A stretch of 64,000 nt of DNA from Calvatia gigantea. Lineage: Eukaryota; Basidiomycota; Agaricomycetes; Agaricales; Lycoperdaceae. The first letter of the stretch is position 1. Each line of letters starts with the position of its first letter. This document shows, piece by piece, positions 12,001 to 24,108 of the stretch. The notes beneath the pieces are model-generated. The model made no database searches and was not told the origin of the DNA. It was given only the letters and a program-made list of their open reading frames with translations. Location: positions 930,001 through 994,000 of the forward strand of contig JACAAK010000001.1 in NCBI GenBank assembly GCA_025093985.1, in the 5' to 3' direction. The position numbers and the translations under genes were made by a program.

Positions 12001-15000
12001 CGAGCTTATTTCTGTCTTGTGTAGCGGCGGAACGGACACCCGCATCTGGGGTTATAATACCGTAGAAAACTATTCGACAACTATCTACCAGCCTATTGAG
12101 ACGGCGTTGGTCAAGGGTGATTATATAATTCCTGTCCTCCTTGAAGCAGGTGCGGAGGTGAACAACATGACCTTTACCTCGCGAAGGACGTATAAGAACA
12201 CAAGTAACAGGAATACGATCCTTGACTGGATTATTGATGGTCTATCCTACCTCGAAAATCGTATCAAAAGTACCAAGGACGAGCCCGGGGATTATAACCA
12301 GGAAGTGGAAGTGTACACCCCACCGGAGAAGGTCAACTCTTGGAAGGAATATTTCGATGATTTCTGTAAACGACATTGCCAAAGTTCTGTGCCAAGCGCA
12401 CGGGAATATGGCAAAAGGCACCAGAAAGACAGGATGCAACGGCTGGAGTCGCTCGAGAAAGTCCGCGAGTATCTGCAACACATCCGCTCCACAATCGAAT
12501 TTTATGGCGCAAAGACCTGGCAAGAGGTCTATGGCGAGCCCAAACCACCCGTGAGCATTGTTCCTGCGAATAACCCACCCGTTCCTCAGACTTCGGCCAC
12601 CGCGACCGAGACAACCAAGATCAGTGAGCCGCCGAGGCCCAAGTTTGTGTTCCTATCGAACAATTATAGGAAAGAATGGGTGCAACATGACATGTCCGAG
12701 CGATACGATGCGTTATTTGAGGCTGCATTCAGAGGCGATGATGGGAAGATTGAGAAACTGTGTGTACCGAGCACCGAGGAATCGGATGCCAACACCGTCC
12801 TGGTACAGATTGCGGTCGAGGCAATTCTTCCAAATAGTGAGTAGATTAAATCCGTAAGACTGGATCCTCCTGATATTTTCCCCACAGATCGGTTCACCAG
12901 CACGACTTATTATAACGACACAAGGTCTGGTGAGTCCCTGGTTACATTATAGTTTAGTTGGTTGCTGACCTTTTTTATGCAGGCCTGACTCCCCTGCACG
13001 CGGCCATTGTCGGCAAGCGGTGGAATACTGCAAGGCTTATTATGGGTATCGCTGCGGCCCAGTATCACAACGACAGCGACGACGGGGAGGAAAAGTTGCA
13101 AGCCGCTCTGTTTGATCTGGGTATGTCGTCATTGCGCAACATTCTTTATTGCTGCTAATAGTTTCAAGTCGACCAAGGCGGAGATGAAGATGATGATGCT
13201 ATGAGTGACAGCAGTAGCACCTACTCCGACTACACTGTCAATGGCCGCGAAAGCCAAACTAAATTTGTGGATATCGCCAAGAAGATCACCATTCGGACTG
13301 ATATCCACCCCTCCACCCTACTCAATCGTCCAACGGGTTATATGGTCAACAATAAACTCGTTTATGATACGTTGCTAGAGAGAGCCGTCAGAGAGAACAA
13401 CTTCGAAGCCTTCGTACACCTCTTCGATATCCAAGAATCTATCGAGGCCACAGACTACAGCCATAAGCATCCGCTTTTTTCATTTATCCTCAGTATAGAC
13501 AACCCGAAGTTTTTCGACGAAATCATTCGTCGGACATATGTTGGCATCGATATCGAGACCATTCGCCAAACTTGTGGTGAAGATCACCCCATTGCCCTGA
13601 ACGACCAGAATCGACTCTACCTTGGCCTCAATATCCACGAAACGCGCAGACTTGGCACGCAAAGGTGACCCAAATGCCCCAGGCAAGGGGTCGAGACAAG
13701 TCCCTATTTTGTGGGATGCTATTGGCGCAAGAGCAAAATCGGTCATTGAGTATCTTGCATCCGAAAAGCCTCTCGCTGCCTATAAATATTTCGCGACGAA
13801 CGGGGAAGGTGATAAAGCTGAGTGGTTACGACACTCGAAGACCATGGAGAGCTCGCTGAGCGAATGGCTTGGGTGGGGTGCTAGCCCTGTCGGAGAGAAC
13901 CCGCTAACAGTGACGATACTGAGGAATAAGAAGGACATATTGCCTGTACTGTTCTCAAAGGCCCCGAAGCTCATGGCACCCGCCTTGCATGCGAAGTGGG
14001 TTTGGTTTTACACTTTTGAGGTAACGGGTGATGCTGACAGACAGCCAATAGGATCAAATTTTTGGGTTTTAATGCGCTGCTGCTCGCGGCAGCCGTGAGC
14101 TGTGATAAGGACATATTCGATTTCTTGTTAGAGAAAGGAGTATCTGCCACGGAAAGTGATTCTGAGAGGGGGTGAGATTCTTCTGCATTGAAATTAATTT
14201 TCTGTTGACACCAATTCCAGGTGGAACATGTACCACTGGATATGTTCAAAAAAGGAGAGAGCGCTGTTAGAATACCTTCTCGAAAGACTCCCTCGCAGTG
14301 TTAGTGAAGAATTACTGTCTCAGAGGTCGAAAAAGAAGCTTGATACAGTGCGTTATATTTCGTGTGTCACATCCACCATCGCTCACGAATCCAGCGCAGC
14401 CCCTCCAAATAGCAGTCAAGTTGGGTGGTGTCCGGCTTGTCAAAGCCATTCTTGGCTTCTCCCAAGATAGCCTTCTTGAATACGACGCCTATGGATTTAC
14501 CCCACTGCATAATGCTATCCGCAAGGGCTACACCCTGATTACTCAGGAGATACTTAGGGTTATTCCTCATAGGGGTCTATATCTCGAAAACGGTGTCGGC
14601 AAGACTCCATACGAGGACGCACAGAAACGCGCGATGAAGCCAATCACTAAAGGGGTCTACAAAACTGACCCATCAACTCTTGGGGATGTTATGTCCATTC
14701 CTGCGCGGTTGGATATCGACGTGTTGGAGAACGAGTTACAAAATGTCATTGATACCATGAACCGCCTCATTCGCAATGGAACGCTTGAGAAGGGATCACA
14801 ACTGGCCAACGCGTTTGAGAAGTTCGTTTCCGCTAGTGAAGGGCGGTTGGCCAAGGCCAAGGCCAGGGCAGCTGAGGCTGTGGCAGAGTCCAAGGGCGAG
14901 GTAAAGGGTGACGTTACGGATACAAGAGATGAAATCGGGACGTTGGGGGGATTGCGAAGGCTGTCGAAGGTAATGAAGCTGGAAGGACGCTTATTCATCT

Positions 15001-15154
15001 CAAGGATGTTCAGCTCTCTGTTGAGACGGATCTGCAACGAGTTGCTAGCGAGCCGGACTCGGACGGCTATGGGTATGAGGACGAAGAGGAGGTTGACGAG
15101 GAGAGGGCAAGCGGTTTAGTTTTCAAAGAAATCGCCGTAAATGACTATGTGTAG
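9016..15154 (+). CDS. Large ankyrin-repeat protein with possible nucleotidyltransferase-like N-terminus; frame-broken in this sequence
   Basis: Modelled exons: 9016-9571, 9627-9723, 9778-9882, 9942-10111, 10170-10460, 10512-10619, 10679-11972, 12025-12836, 12888-12929, 12983-13120, 13169-13995, 14052-14171, 14221-14347, 14400-15154. Continuous protein homology needs frame changes near 9160, 10832, 11629 and 13637 (each +1) and one -1 at the G run at 14944-14949 or just after. With these the length is about 1812 residues. The N-terminal part has AAGGAVL (~138) and SDVDLFLWG (~172), resembling the GG...DxD signature of nucleotidyltransferase folds. Ankyrin-like repeats follow (for example GRTALHLA, FAPLHYAV, GLTPLHAA, GFTPLHNA), with a strongly acidic linker encoded near 11130-11450. 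Introns 1 and 3 have GC donors. Function unknown. It may be a decaying gene, or the breaks may be sequence errors. Confidence 0.72.
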
Positions 15155-15467
15155 ACACTCCAAGTACGTTGGAGGGGATACATAGTAATGGCTATTTTGT
15201 CGAATGATTCATAGTGGCGAGTTGCAAGATTCACCTGTTCGCATGTTACGAATGCTCTTACCTTTCCACGTATTCGATTGTCCCCTACCACAGCAACATT
15301 CGGCAACGAACTCTGTCCATTCGCCATATTTAACCGAGGTAAATACTGGCCTAGGCAGGTTGAGAGAGCTGCTCAGTGTGCTGCGCCTTCCCGCCTGTCT
15401 CAACGCCCTCAGTTTTGCGGAATATAAAACTGAACATGGATATGGTGGTGCATCTTTGCGACGATCG

Positions 15468-15914
15468 CTACCCAATCCCATGTGGGCAGTCCCTGGCAGT
15501 CCCCGATACCGACATTGATCGCACGTTGAGAAGAGTTTCTTCTTTCAGATGTACATTCCTCAATACAGGACCGGTTGATGGATCACCCCAAGTTAGAACA
15601 CGCTGTTGTTGAAACATTGCGCCAAAGTAGTTCGAGGCCGAAGGCAAATGTGTGAAATTCCAAACGTCGCATTTGACGACGTGCGCCCGGAGCCATGCAG
15701 CTTGGGAACCCCTATTTATCCGAAGGTACCTAATCCTAATATAAAGGTTTGGTTTGTGAGGGTCGGGTGAAGTGGGTTCTTGGACCGACGGGAGCCCGGT
15801 TTCATCTGGGACAGTTTGATCGACTCGAAAGACGACCTTGTCAGCCACATGGCTCACCTTCAACTGGTAGAGTCCAGACTTAAGCAAAGAGTGGCATAAC
15901 TTGATGTCGATCAT
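15468..15914 (-). CDS. Hypothetical protein (doubtful)
   Basis: A 148-residue open frame with mixed, protein-like composition between the ankyrin gene and ADA2. I recognise no domain, signal peptide or membrane segment. Arguments for it are its length relative to neighbouring random frames and balanced residue use; arguments against are the absence of any known motif and of a clear promoter. It could be a fragment of a larger intron-containing gene. Confidence 0.25.
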   Translation of the reverse strand: MIDIKLCHSLLKSGLYQLKVSHVADKVVFRVDQTVPDETGLPSVQEPTSPDPHKPNLYIRIRYLRINRGSQAAWLRAHVVKCDVWNFTHLPSASNYFGAMFQQQRVLTWGDPSTGPVLRNVHLKEETLLNVRSMSVSGTARDCPHGIG

Positions 15915-16354
15915 TGCGAGTGGCTTGGTTGCATTTCTGGGAATTGATTCAAGCTTCGCGACTTGGCTCCTAAGATAGTGGGCCCTCTTGACTCGATTTT
16001 TGGATTGCTCTGTACGGAGTTATGGACAAGCTTTTCCTTCTGTTCCTCGGTTTTGTGTTATCGGGGCGGGGGGCATGGAATTCGGTAACCAGAGCACCAC
16101 TCTCGATAACAAGAAACTTGACAGCATCCCCGAAAGCCCTGCTTTCGGTCTGCAGGGGACAGAACAGTTTCTTGGGAACAACCAAATGAGAAGTAAGTCG
16201 TCGATGTGAAGGGGCAGAAGATAGCCAGTGGAGTGTCGACCCAGGTGGCGGGGAGGAGGTGCCAATGGCGGTGACCTTGCAGACAAAATTGAAGATGTAG
16301 GTGAAAGAAATAGATGCCCTCATGCATGCATGGTGCGAGCTTGATAAGATGTGT

Positions 16355-16392
16355 TTGACCGGAAGCGTTGACCGGAAGCGTTGACCTGAAGC
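16355..16392. repeat. Short tandem repeat, 13-bp unit, about three copies
   Basis: TTGACCGGAAGCG is repeated perfectly twice, followed by a diverged third copy (TTGACCTGAAGC). It lies about 390 bp upstream of the ADA2 start codon, inside the probable promoter region. Confidence 0.6.
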
Positions 16393-16775
16393 TTTAACAG
16401 ACCAGCAAAAATAAATAAATAAATTTTGGACGTTCCAAGCCTTTGCCTTCTGGGGCAAGCAAAACCAAACAACGCTACTCATCACCTCAGACGACTCACA
16501 CACCGACGCCGACGGCGGCGACGACAACTCTGTAGGCCCCTAGTTTTCCTTTGCTGCGACGGCACACGCGTGCCACACTGGCCTTTGCGTGCTCCACGGG
16601 CACGAGACTCACTTCTTCTCCCTTTGGTCTCTAACCTGCCGGCCCGACCTCCAGTTACGACTTCCCATCAAGACCACAACTTTGTATCAATCGCGACTAA
16701 TACCAACACTCTTGGACACTGGTTCCAGAGATAAGCATTGCAAACTCTGCTGGGAGTGTCCATCTCACCGGCCAA

Positions 16776-19173
16776 ATGACCGCTACTCAACGAAAGCCAC
16801 AACATATCCCCGATGAAGTTCAAAGTAATTGTCATACTTTTCTTACATTGAACAGGCGCTTATATCCTTCGCGTCCTCGAGTAGCTGTTAACGAACCCGG
16901 AGTACAATACGAGTGCGATGCATGCGCATGTGATCTTACTCATACTGTCCGCATCAAATGTGCAGATCCCGAGTGCGCCGATGAGGAGGGAGTTGACATC
17001 TGCCCGCCATGCTTTTGTGCTGGGAAGGAGTTCAAGAAACATAAGAGATGGCACCCTTACCGTGTTATTGTGAGTACTTCATTTTTACCCAGGTCGTCGC
17101 CGTATGCTGACATCATTATAGGAAATGAATTCGTATCCAATATTTACTGAAGACTGGGGCGCAGACGAGTGAGTTTTCGTGCTTGGATAGAGATACGCAG
17201 GAACTCAGTGTCTAATATAGAGAACTGCTATTAATTACTGGGTTATCCCAACATGGTATAGGTAACTGGAAAAGGATCGCAGAACACCTCGGAACGAGGA
17301 CCAAGGAGGAAGTGGCGGACCATTACCATTCTGTTTACACCAGTTCGCCTGACTGGCCATTACCAGTAAGTACTACTGGTTCATATACACCCTTTTGAGA
17401 GCTTAAGACTTTGCAGCGGATGGATTCACATTTCGACATAGGCCCTGAAGAGTTTCAGGAACGCAAACGCAGACGAATAGCGGACATGAACATCGCGGCA
17501 CCTCCAGCGCAGAAGGTGGCACCTACCTCGGCTCCCGCAGTGCATGAAGTTGCTACTTTCTTACCAGGACGCCTGGAATTTGAGCATGAACTCGACAACG
17601 ATGCGGAAGATCTCGTCAAAGATCTCGAGTTTGGAGTCTGTCTGGAATGGGGAGGCGGTCAGATCGTTGAAGACAATCAGGATCCCGATGTTCGTGCCCG
17701 GGCCAAAATAGCAGAGGAAAGAGGAAATGATTTCGTCGTCACTGGCATTTCAAAATCCTTACCACCAGGGAAAGGCCCACCCGCACCAAAATCTAATGGT
17801 TTGATAAACGGCTACCACGTAAATGGAGACGCCAAGGTACATCCTAAGTCAGAGGATGTTACAATGGCAAACGGAACTGCAGGAGAAGAAGAAGATGCAG
17901 AGGAGCCGACGTTACCACCACCCTATGAAACGAAGGATTCGTTGGCTTTCAAATTAACCCTACTCGAAATGTATTCGCATCGTGTGGAAAAGCGGCATGA
18001 AGCCAAGGCTGTGATGTTCGAACGTGGACTTTTGGAATACAAAAAGGTACCGCCAGCACAGCAGGCTATTGAGTACGTTTGACTGATGTCCCATTAGATG
18101 CAAGCAGCAGATAAAAAGAGACCCAGGGAGGAACGCGAAATCCTCCACCGTTTACGACCCTTTGCAAGGTTACAGATGGCGGAAGATTATGAAGCCTTTG
18201 CTGCGGATATGCTTTGTATGCCAAGCTTTAATTAGCATGGTTTTGGAGTTCGCTGACCCTTCCCTAGACGAGGCAATACTACGGAAGCGCATTCAAGAAC
18301 TCCAGCACTACCGGCGCCTTGGCTTGTGCACACCAGCGGACATCGACAAATACGAGCACGATTTGGCGAAACGCGTATGTATAATCGTGTTCAGTGTCTT
18401 CCATCTCTGATAGTTCCTCCTACAGACACAAGTCAAAGCTGCAGCCCGAGACCATGACCGATCGCAGCACCGTACCAGCGGGAGGCAATCTTCTGGGCCT
18501 GACCCAAGACGCTCGAGCCTCGTATTTGGCGAAGATGATCGTAATTCTCGTGAACCAACACCACGTTTACCGGGAGCAACAGCTCCATCTGTCCGTCGAC
18601 CTCGTGAGTCTCAAAGTAACGACCTATGGGACAAAACCTAATCTTCTTGCAGCCGCTCCCCTCAATCTCGCCAACAGTCCCTCCCTCCATCTCCTTACAC
18701 CGGCAGAGCAGACTCTCTGTTCCCAACTTCGCATTCTTCCAAAGCCATACCTTGTCATCAAAGAAATCCTTGTTCGAGAGTACGCTCGTCGGGGAGGTAA
18801 GCTCCGCCGACGAGAAGCCCGCGACCTCGTCAAAATCGATGTGAATAAGACCAGTCGAATCTGGGATTTCTTAGTCCAAGCAGGTTTCCTGAAAATCACC
18901 GCTGATAGCACCAGTCACAACACAAACACCGCCAGCAGCTCCCAGGACGTGAGGTTCGTCTCGTATAAATCTTCACCTCTTCAAACGCTCAATCGCGCTA
19001 ACAGTGGCAGTCTCCATCCTCCACCCGTCAATGGCTCCCCAGCAAAATCCCCTCGGCCGCCAATACCCCCTGCTATTGCATCAGTCTCCTCCGCATCGAG
19101 CAGCATCAATGGTTCACTGTATAGCACAACCCAACACATTCCCAATGCTTCTTGGCCCCCAAATTCAAGCTAA
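16776..19173 (+). CDS. ADA2: Transcriptional adaptor Ada2 (SAGA/ADA complex)
   Basis: Nine exons (16776-16824, 16885-17069, 17122-17168, 17221-17365, 17417-18046, 18098-18215, 18268-18374, 18426-18603, 18653-19173) give 659 residues without frame conflict. Ada2 stimulates the Gcn5 histone acetyltransferase in SAGA. The ZZ zinc finger starts at about residue 22 (YECDAC, then the CADPEC, DICPPC and KRWHPYR motifs), a SANT/Myb domain follows (ELLLITGLSQHGIGNWKRIA), then the YPIFTEDWGADE and PGRLEFEHELDNDAE motifs typical of Ada2. The C-terminal exon holds a SWIRM domain (about residues 495-585, LLTPAEQTLCSQLRILP onward). A Ser/Pro-rich tail of about 80 residues follows SWIRM. The first intron is 60 nt and has no in-frame stop, so its retention would add residues rather than truncate. 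The nuclear role is inferred from the family. Confidence 0.93.
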
Positions 19174-19515
19174 TTTCCCTCCCTTTATTCTGAATCCCCC
19201 GCTGGTTGTTTACATGTAACTAGACTTTTGGAATTATTCGATGTTTGATGGTTGTTAATTATTTGTAGTATATTTACTCGCTCGACGAACTTTACATTCT
19301 TATTATTCGCCACTTCTTTTCCTAGGTCTGTAACTACCCCGCCGCATTTGTACACTAGACGCATCATACATTCCCTACGCATAATAAGCAACTGCTGCTT
19401 TGACCCCACAACAGTGTGGAGGAAAAGCACGTGGTAGAAAAACGGCTTTATCGGGTAATTAACAAAATTTGGATCGCGATCACAGATAGTTTACTTGTGT
19501 CTGCCTCTCAACACC

Positions 19516-22500
19516 ATGGTTGAGGCCACTTTTCACCACAAACCTTCACTGAAACAGGTAGAATTGCTTGGGATGTCAACTGATATGGACTCACTGTGTG
19601 CCGCACCAGCAAAATAAACCTTTCAAGTCAAAGCACGCAACCAGGAGAGCATTAAAAGAGGCTGCAAAAGGCACGTCCTGTGCATACGATATAGGTCGCC
19701 CAGGATTGACTGTAGTGACCACAAAATTAGGCAAAATCACGAGACTCCCTCCGAAATCCCCCTCCTCAAATAACCCGGCGGCTCAGTTACGGCTGAACAG
19801 GAGAAACAACGCAAAGCAAGCTCAGGTCAAAAGGCGCAATGCAACTGTATCCGCTACGAGAATATTCAGCGGTGTTGATGGAGCACCTAGAATTGTTGCG
19901 GTTATTCCACTGACAGAGGACGTGAATCCGAGAAACGCGATTATCGCTCTTGCAGAATCATTGGAGATTTCAGCAGCGGAATGCCCACAAGACGGGTTGT
20001 GGAAAATGCGGTGCGTCTGACAACCTTTCCTTTTTGGTTGAAAGTTACCCAGGCATCTCATTGACATACGCACATAGGGCCGAGCGATTCAAGACATCGA
20101 TTCAATTCAGGCCAGTGCCTTACAGAAAATTCTACGAAGCGCTAGATGCCTGCAAGGTCGCGGACTACGTCATCTTTGTTCTCTCACCCTCCTGTCGAAG
20201 TCAACACATGGGGAGATACACTCCTTCGTTCTCTTCAGGCCCAAGGCCTTCCAGAAGTCGTCAGCGTCGTTACGCCTGACGCTTCTTTGGACCCCAAATC
20301 TCGCTCGGGTATTACCAAGTCCCTGCTGTCTTTCATGCAATACTTCGTCCCATCACAAACCAGGGTATATGATCTACATGCCAGCTCGGATAGGATAAAT
20401 GCGCTGCGAGTACTGTCAGAAGGGAAGCCTGGAGATCCCAGGTGGAGAGATGGACGGACATGGGTGCTTGGAGAGACAGTGGAATGGGAGAGTGGTACAT
20501 TGAAGGTCACCGGCGTTGTTCGTGGAGCTCCCCTGTCCGCCAATCGACTCGTACATCTCCCCGACTATGGAGATTATCAGATTTCAAAGGCACGTTGCAT
20601 CCAATTTTGCCTTGTTAGATTTGGCCCCCACCAACCCGCCGCATATAGATATTTTCTGCACCATTACCCCGTCACCACAACAAAATGAATGAAACGGAGA
20701 TTGAACCGAGCCTGCTCGCGGAACCTGATGCCAACGAGGCCGATTCATTGGTATCAAAAAATGACCCTGTAGATATGGCCAATGAACAGACATGGCCAAC
20801 TGAAGAGGAGATGAATGGAGCTCATGATGGCGCCCAACATACGATCCCCGATGCACCAAAGGGTACTACACCGAAAGTCGTGAAGCGGATACCGAAAGGA
20901 ATGAGCGAGTACCAGGCTTCATGGATTATTGACGAGACCGATGATGAAGAAGATGAAAGGGACGAAGGGGGGAGTAACCGTGAAGTGGGGAAAGGGGAGG
21001 AGCAAGAAGAGATGGTCGACCTCGTCATTAACGAGGATTACGATATGGATGTGGAGAGTCGACGTGATAACAACTCTGAGGATCTGGATATTGAAGAGGA
21101 GGAACGACAGTGCGTACCACGCATGCCTTACTAAAATCATGACTTATGCCGTTGGATCCGATAGGTTGGAGAAATGGCGTAATCGTCAACGAGAGGAAGA
21201 GGAAGACCTGCAATTCCCGGACGAGATGGATACTCCCCGAGACGTTCCTGCTCGGAACTCGCTTCCAACGCTATCGTGGCATGCGGTCATTACGTACCAG
21301 TCCTTGGGACCCTTATGAAAACCTGCCGCGGGATTATGCGTGCATATTTCAATTCGAAGATTTCAAACGCACAGAACGCAGTGTAAATCGAAGAGCGCAA
21401 GAGGAATTGAGTACGATTGAGGTCCGTTGTTGATTTGGATTCTGCTTCCATTCAACCTTATTCTCCTAGCCTGGTACTCGGGTGACTGTATGCATCAATG
21501 AGGTGCCGCAGGGGGCAGCCAACGACGGACCTGTGATCCTGTTTTCCCTGTCCCAACACGAGCATAAGAACTCCGTTCTACACTTTACTATCCAAAGAAA
21601 CACAGAATATGACGATTCCGTACGGTCCAAGGTGATCATCTTCTCCATTGCACTCGGTGGATAATCGCTAACTTCTACAAACGTAGGATCCCTTGATTCT
21701 TTGTGTCGGACCTCGCCGTCTGGCCGTGAACCCGGTCTATAGCCAGCACACCCAAGGGGGCGGTAAAGGCCCAAACAACGTTCACAAGTTCGAGCGCTAT
21801 CTCCGTCATGGAGTGGCGAATGTGGCCACGATTTACGGGCCCGTCCTATATGGTACCCAACCTTGCCTCTTGCTAAGAGAAACGTCAGACCTACAAGGTT
21901 AGTCAACAGGTCGCTTATCTTTCATTGGCTCGGCAAGAGTTTGGGCTTGACGCTGGGCTGGACTTCTACTATTCTGGAGCCGGCCGACAGACTCACGGAT
22001 GCCGAGAGCTTTACTGATCTGGTTCTGTCTCTTCATGTTACAGCCCCACATCTTGTGGCTATGGGTAGCTTCTTGAACCCAGATACGACCCGGGTCATCG
22101 CCAAGAGAATTGTCCTCACTGGCCATCCCTTCAAAATTCACAAGAAGACCGCAACTGTTCGATACATGTTCTTCAATTCTGGTACGCGTTCTTTTTTCTC
22201 TCTCCGATATTTCTATCATCATCCCCCATGGCCTTGAAACCATACAATATATTTCCTGGGTGATCTTGACCTCTCTTCTGACAGTGTTTGCAAAACCCTC
22301 CCTTCTTTACATGTCTGATGCCCTATCTAATACGATTGTGCGTATAGACGACGTCCACTACTTCAAGCCAGTCCAACTGCAGACAAAACACGGCAGGACA
22401 GGCCACATCCGTGAATCACTTGGTATACACGGATATTACAAAGCACACTTTGATGGACCAATCAACCAGATGGACACGGTTTGTATGTCGTTGTACAAAC

Positions 22501-22562
22501 GTGTTTATCCGAAATGGTCCTTCCTCTGGACCCAACAAGGCCGCGCCGGCCAGGACTCCTAA
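19516..22562 (+). CDS. TSR1: Ribosome biogenesis protein Tsr1 (two frame breaks in this sequence)
   Basis: Exons 19516-19557, 19610-19670, 19731-20010, 20078-20589, 20649-21109, 21165-21421, 21470-21631, 21687-21897, 22044-22181 and 22348-22562. Tsr1 is a GTPase-like 40S assembly factor related to Bms1 that blocks premature subunit joining. Family landmarks are the basic N-terminus ([19 protein letters not shown]), [32 protein letters not shown], the acidic middle, [20 protein letters not shown], and the C-terminal [20 protein letters not shown]. Homology continues across +1 breaks near 20190 and 21256; removing one base at each gives 778 residues with all exon phases consistent. Introns at 19671-19730 and 20590-20648 have GC donors (GCACGT in both). 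The last two introns are longer (146 and 166 nt) than others here. Tsr1 is essential in yeast, so sequence error or an alternative intact allele seems likelier than gene loss. Confidence 0.9.
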
Positions 22563-23537
22563 TAATAATAACCAGCAATTAGGGCATCTTATGGAAGAAT
22601 GACACGGAGGGTCTAGGATGCAAACAGATATCAGATAAACATTGATTTACTTTTAGAGCTTCCTGGTACCATGTCCAAAGCGATTTGCTAATGAATGGAC
22701 CATGGCAATTGGTCGCGGGGGCTTGAACCTGAAATTACTACACGTTTGCTGCATGCGCATTTGGACTGGTCCTCAGGACTCAGGCCTCAGTATCAGTCCT
22801 TCGGGTCCACCGATCTACGCTAACTTTCGAGTCGCCAGGTCGGCGAAAGTGGAGCCATTCATTCATTCAGTGCGACGTGTCCATTCTCACTCCACACTTT
22901 TGCTTCCCCAAATATTGTTAGTTGAGCCGTTTAGGCTTGGAGTGTAGTAGTCAGCCGTTCGGCTTGCTTTGCCTTCTCCGTATTTCAATTTGGTTTCCAG
23001 GAGTCCATGGGGGTCTGTCTATTAGCGCTCACATCATATATGAAACTAGCTTCCGAGTCAACTCGTGACCCTAGATGCCAATCCGCCGATGCCGACCGAC
23101 GCTGTTGGTCAGGATGCACAGCCGCTGTATCGCGGGCACAGCTGAGAGGGCAAATCAACTGATTTTGTAGGGAAAGATGACAAAACCGACCTGGGGCAGG
23201 TTTGTCATGGCGATGGGCTAAATCGAAGGGCCCCGTTCAACGAGGAGAAAGCAAAAAAAAAGTGGAGAGGGGTCACGTTCATGAATGTACAGCGTCTTTG
23301 ATCGCAGGATGTTTGGGGGTCATTCAAGGCCAGGCGGAACGGTCAAGCGAAACCGCAGGCCACAACGACAGCCGTTGGTACATGTATACAGCGAGAATTG
23401 GAAATAGTATTTTGGAATGTATCCTGTCGCGGATGCCGCTTGCGTGACAAAGAAACAGCGGACGTATATCTGTCAGATGCTGAACAAAGTGGATGCCATT
23501 TCAACAGGATTGAATAGGACCAGTACAGATATCCAAC
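22563..23537. other. Intergenic region, no gene seen
   Basis: About 1 kb between the ends of TSR1 and the convergent 82-aa gene. No open frame with recognisable content, no tRNA-like structure and no repeat was noticed. Confidence 0.5.
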
Positions 23538-23832
23538 TCACATGTAGAACCTCTTTTTCATCTTCTTGGGCCCGGGTGCTATCAGGATCGTGTGATTTCT
23601 GGTGTCTCTGGTCGTGGCTTATTCGTTCTCACAAGGTTGTGTAGTGAGAAAGAAAGTACTCACCACCACCAGCTGTGTTCGACGTGCGCCGATCACACTG
23701 CGGGGGTGCCGGGACCTTGCCAGCAAGCTTGGTCTGATCAGCGGACGAACGCGCGGCTGCGAACTGGCGTAATGTATATGCTGCAAGCTCTTGCGCGTAT
23801 CTCTGCCGTTCGCTCTCAGTAGATATGGTCAT
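23538..23832 (-). CDS. Small conserved-looking hypothetical protein, 82 aa
   Basis: Two exons on the minus strand (23832-23664 and 23617-23538) joined across a 46-nt GT-AG intron encode 82 residues. The N-terminal half is an amphipathic helix (ESERQRYAQELAAYTLRQF), the middle is low complexity, and the C-terminus is basic (PGPKKMKKRF). The splice junction restores a short second exon that ends in a stop. It lies just downstream of the CLC gene on the same strand. I do not recognise the family; no signal peptide or membrane helix. A missed upstream exon is possible. Confidence 0.5.
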
Positions 23833-24108
23833 TGCGAAGCGCGGACGACAAGGTAGAGGGGTGGGGGGGGGAACACAGGTGAGAAAGTGGGGATCTCTGC
23901 ACATTATCTATTTAGTATGTATGCCGGCGATGTTTTCTGCTGTTTGATGGTCCACAGCCCAACTCCACCTCTGTCATTGTTCTGTTGGCTTGAACCTATG
24001 TAGGTGACCATAAACGGTAACAAACCTCGGGGCTATCACGTTCTCCGAGCCGATCTATGGGACCAGAGTCTCGCTCCGCTATGAAGACATTAGATGAAAT
24101 TACATTCT

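Noticed and set aside
9160..21256. Programmed +1 ribosomal frameshifting at the breaks
   Set aside because: No shared slippery sequence or stop context at the sites, and too many sites in one gene.
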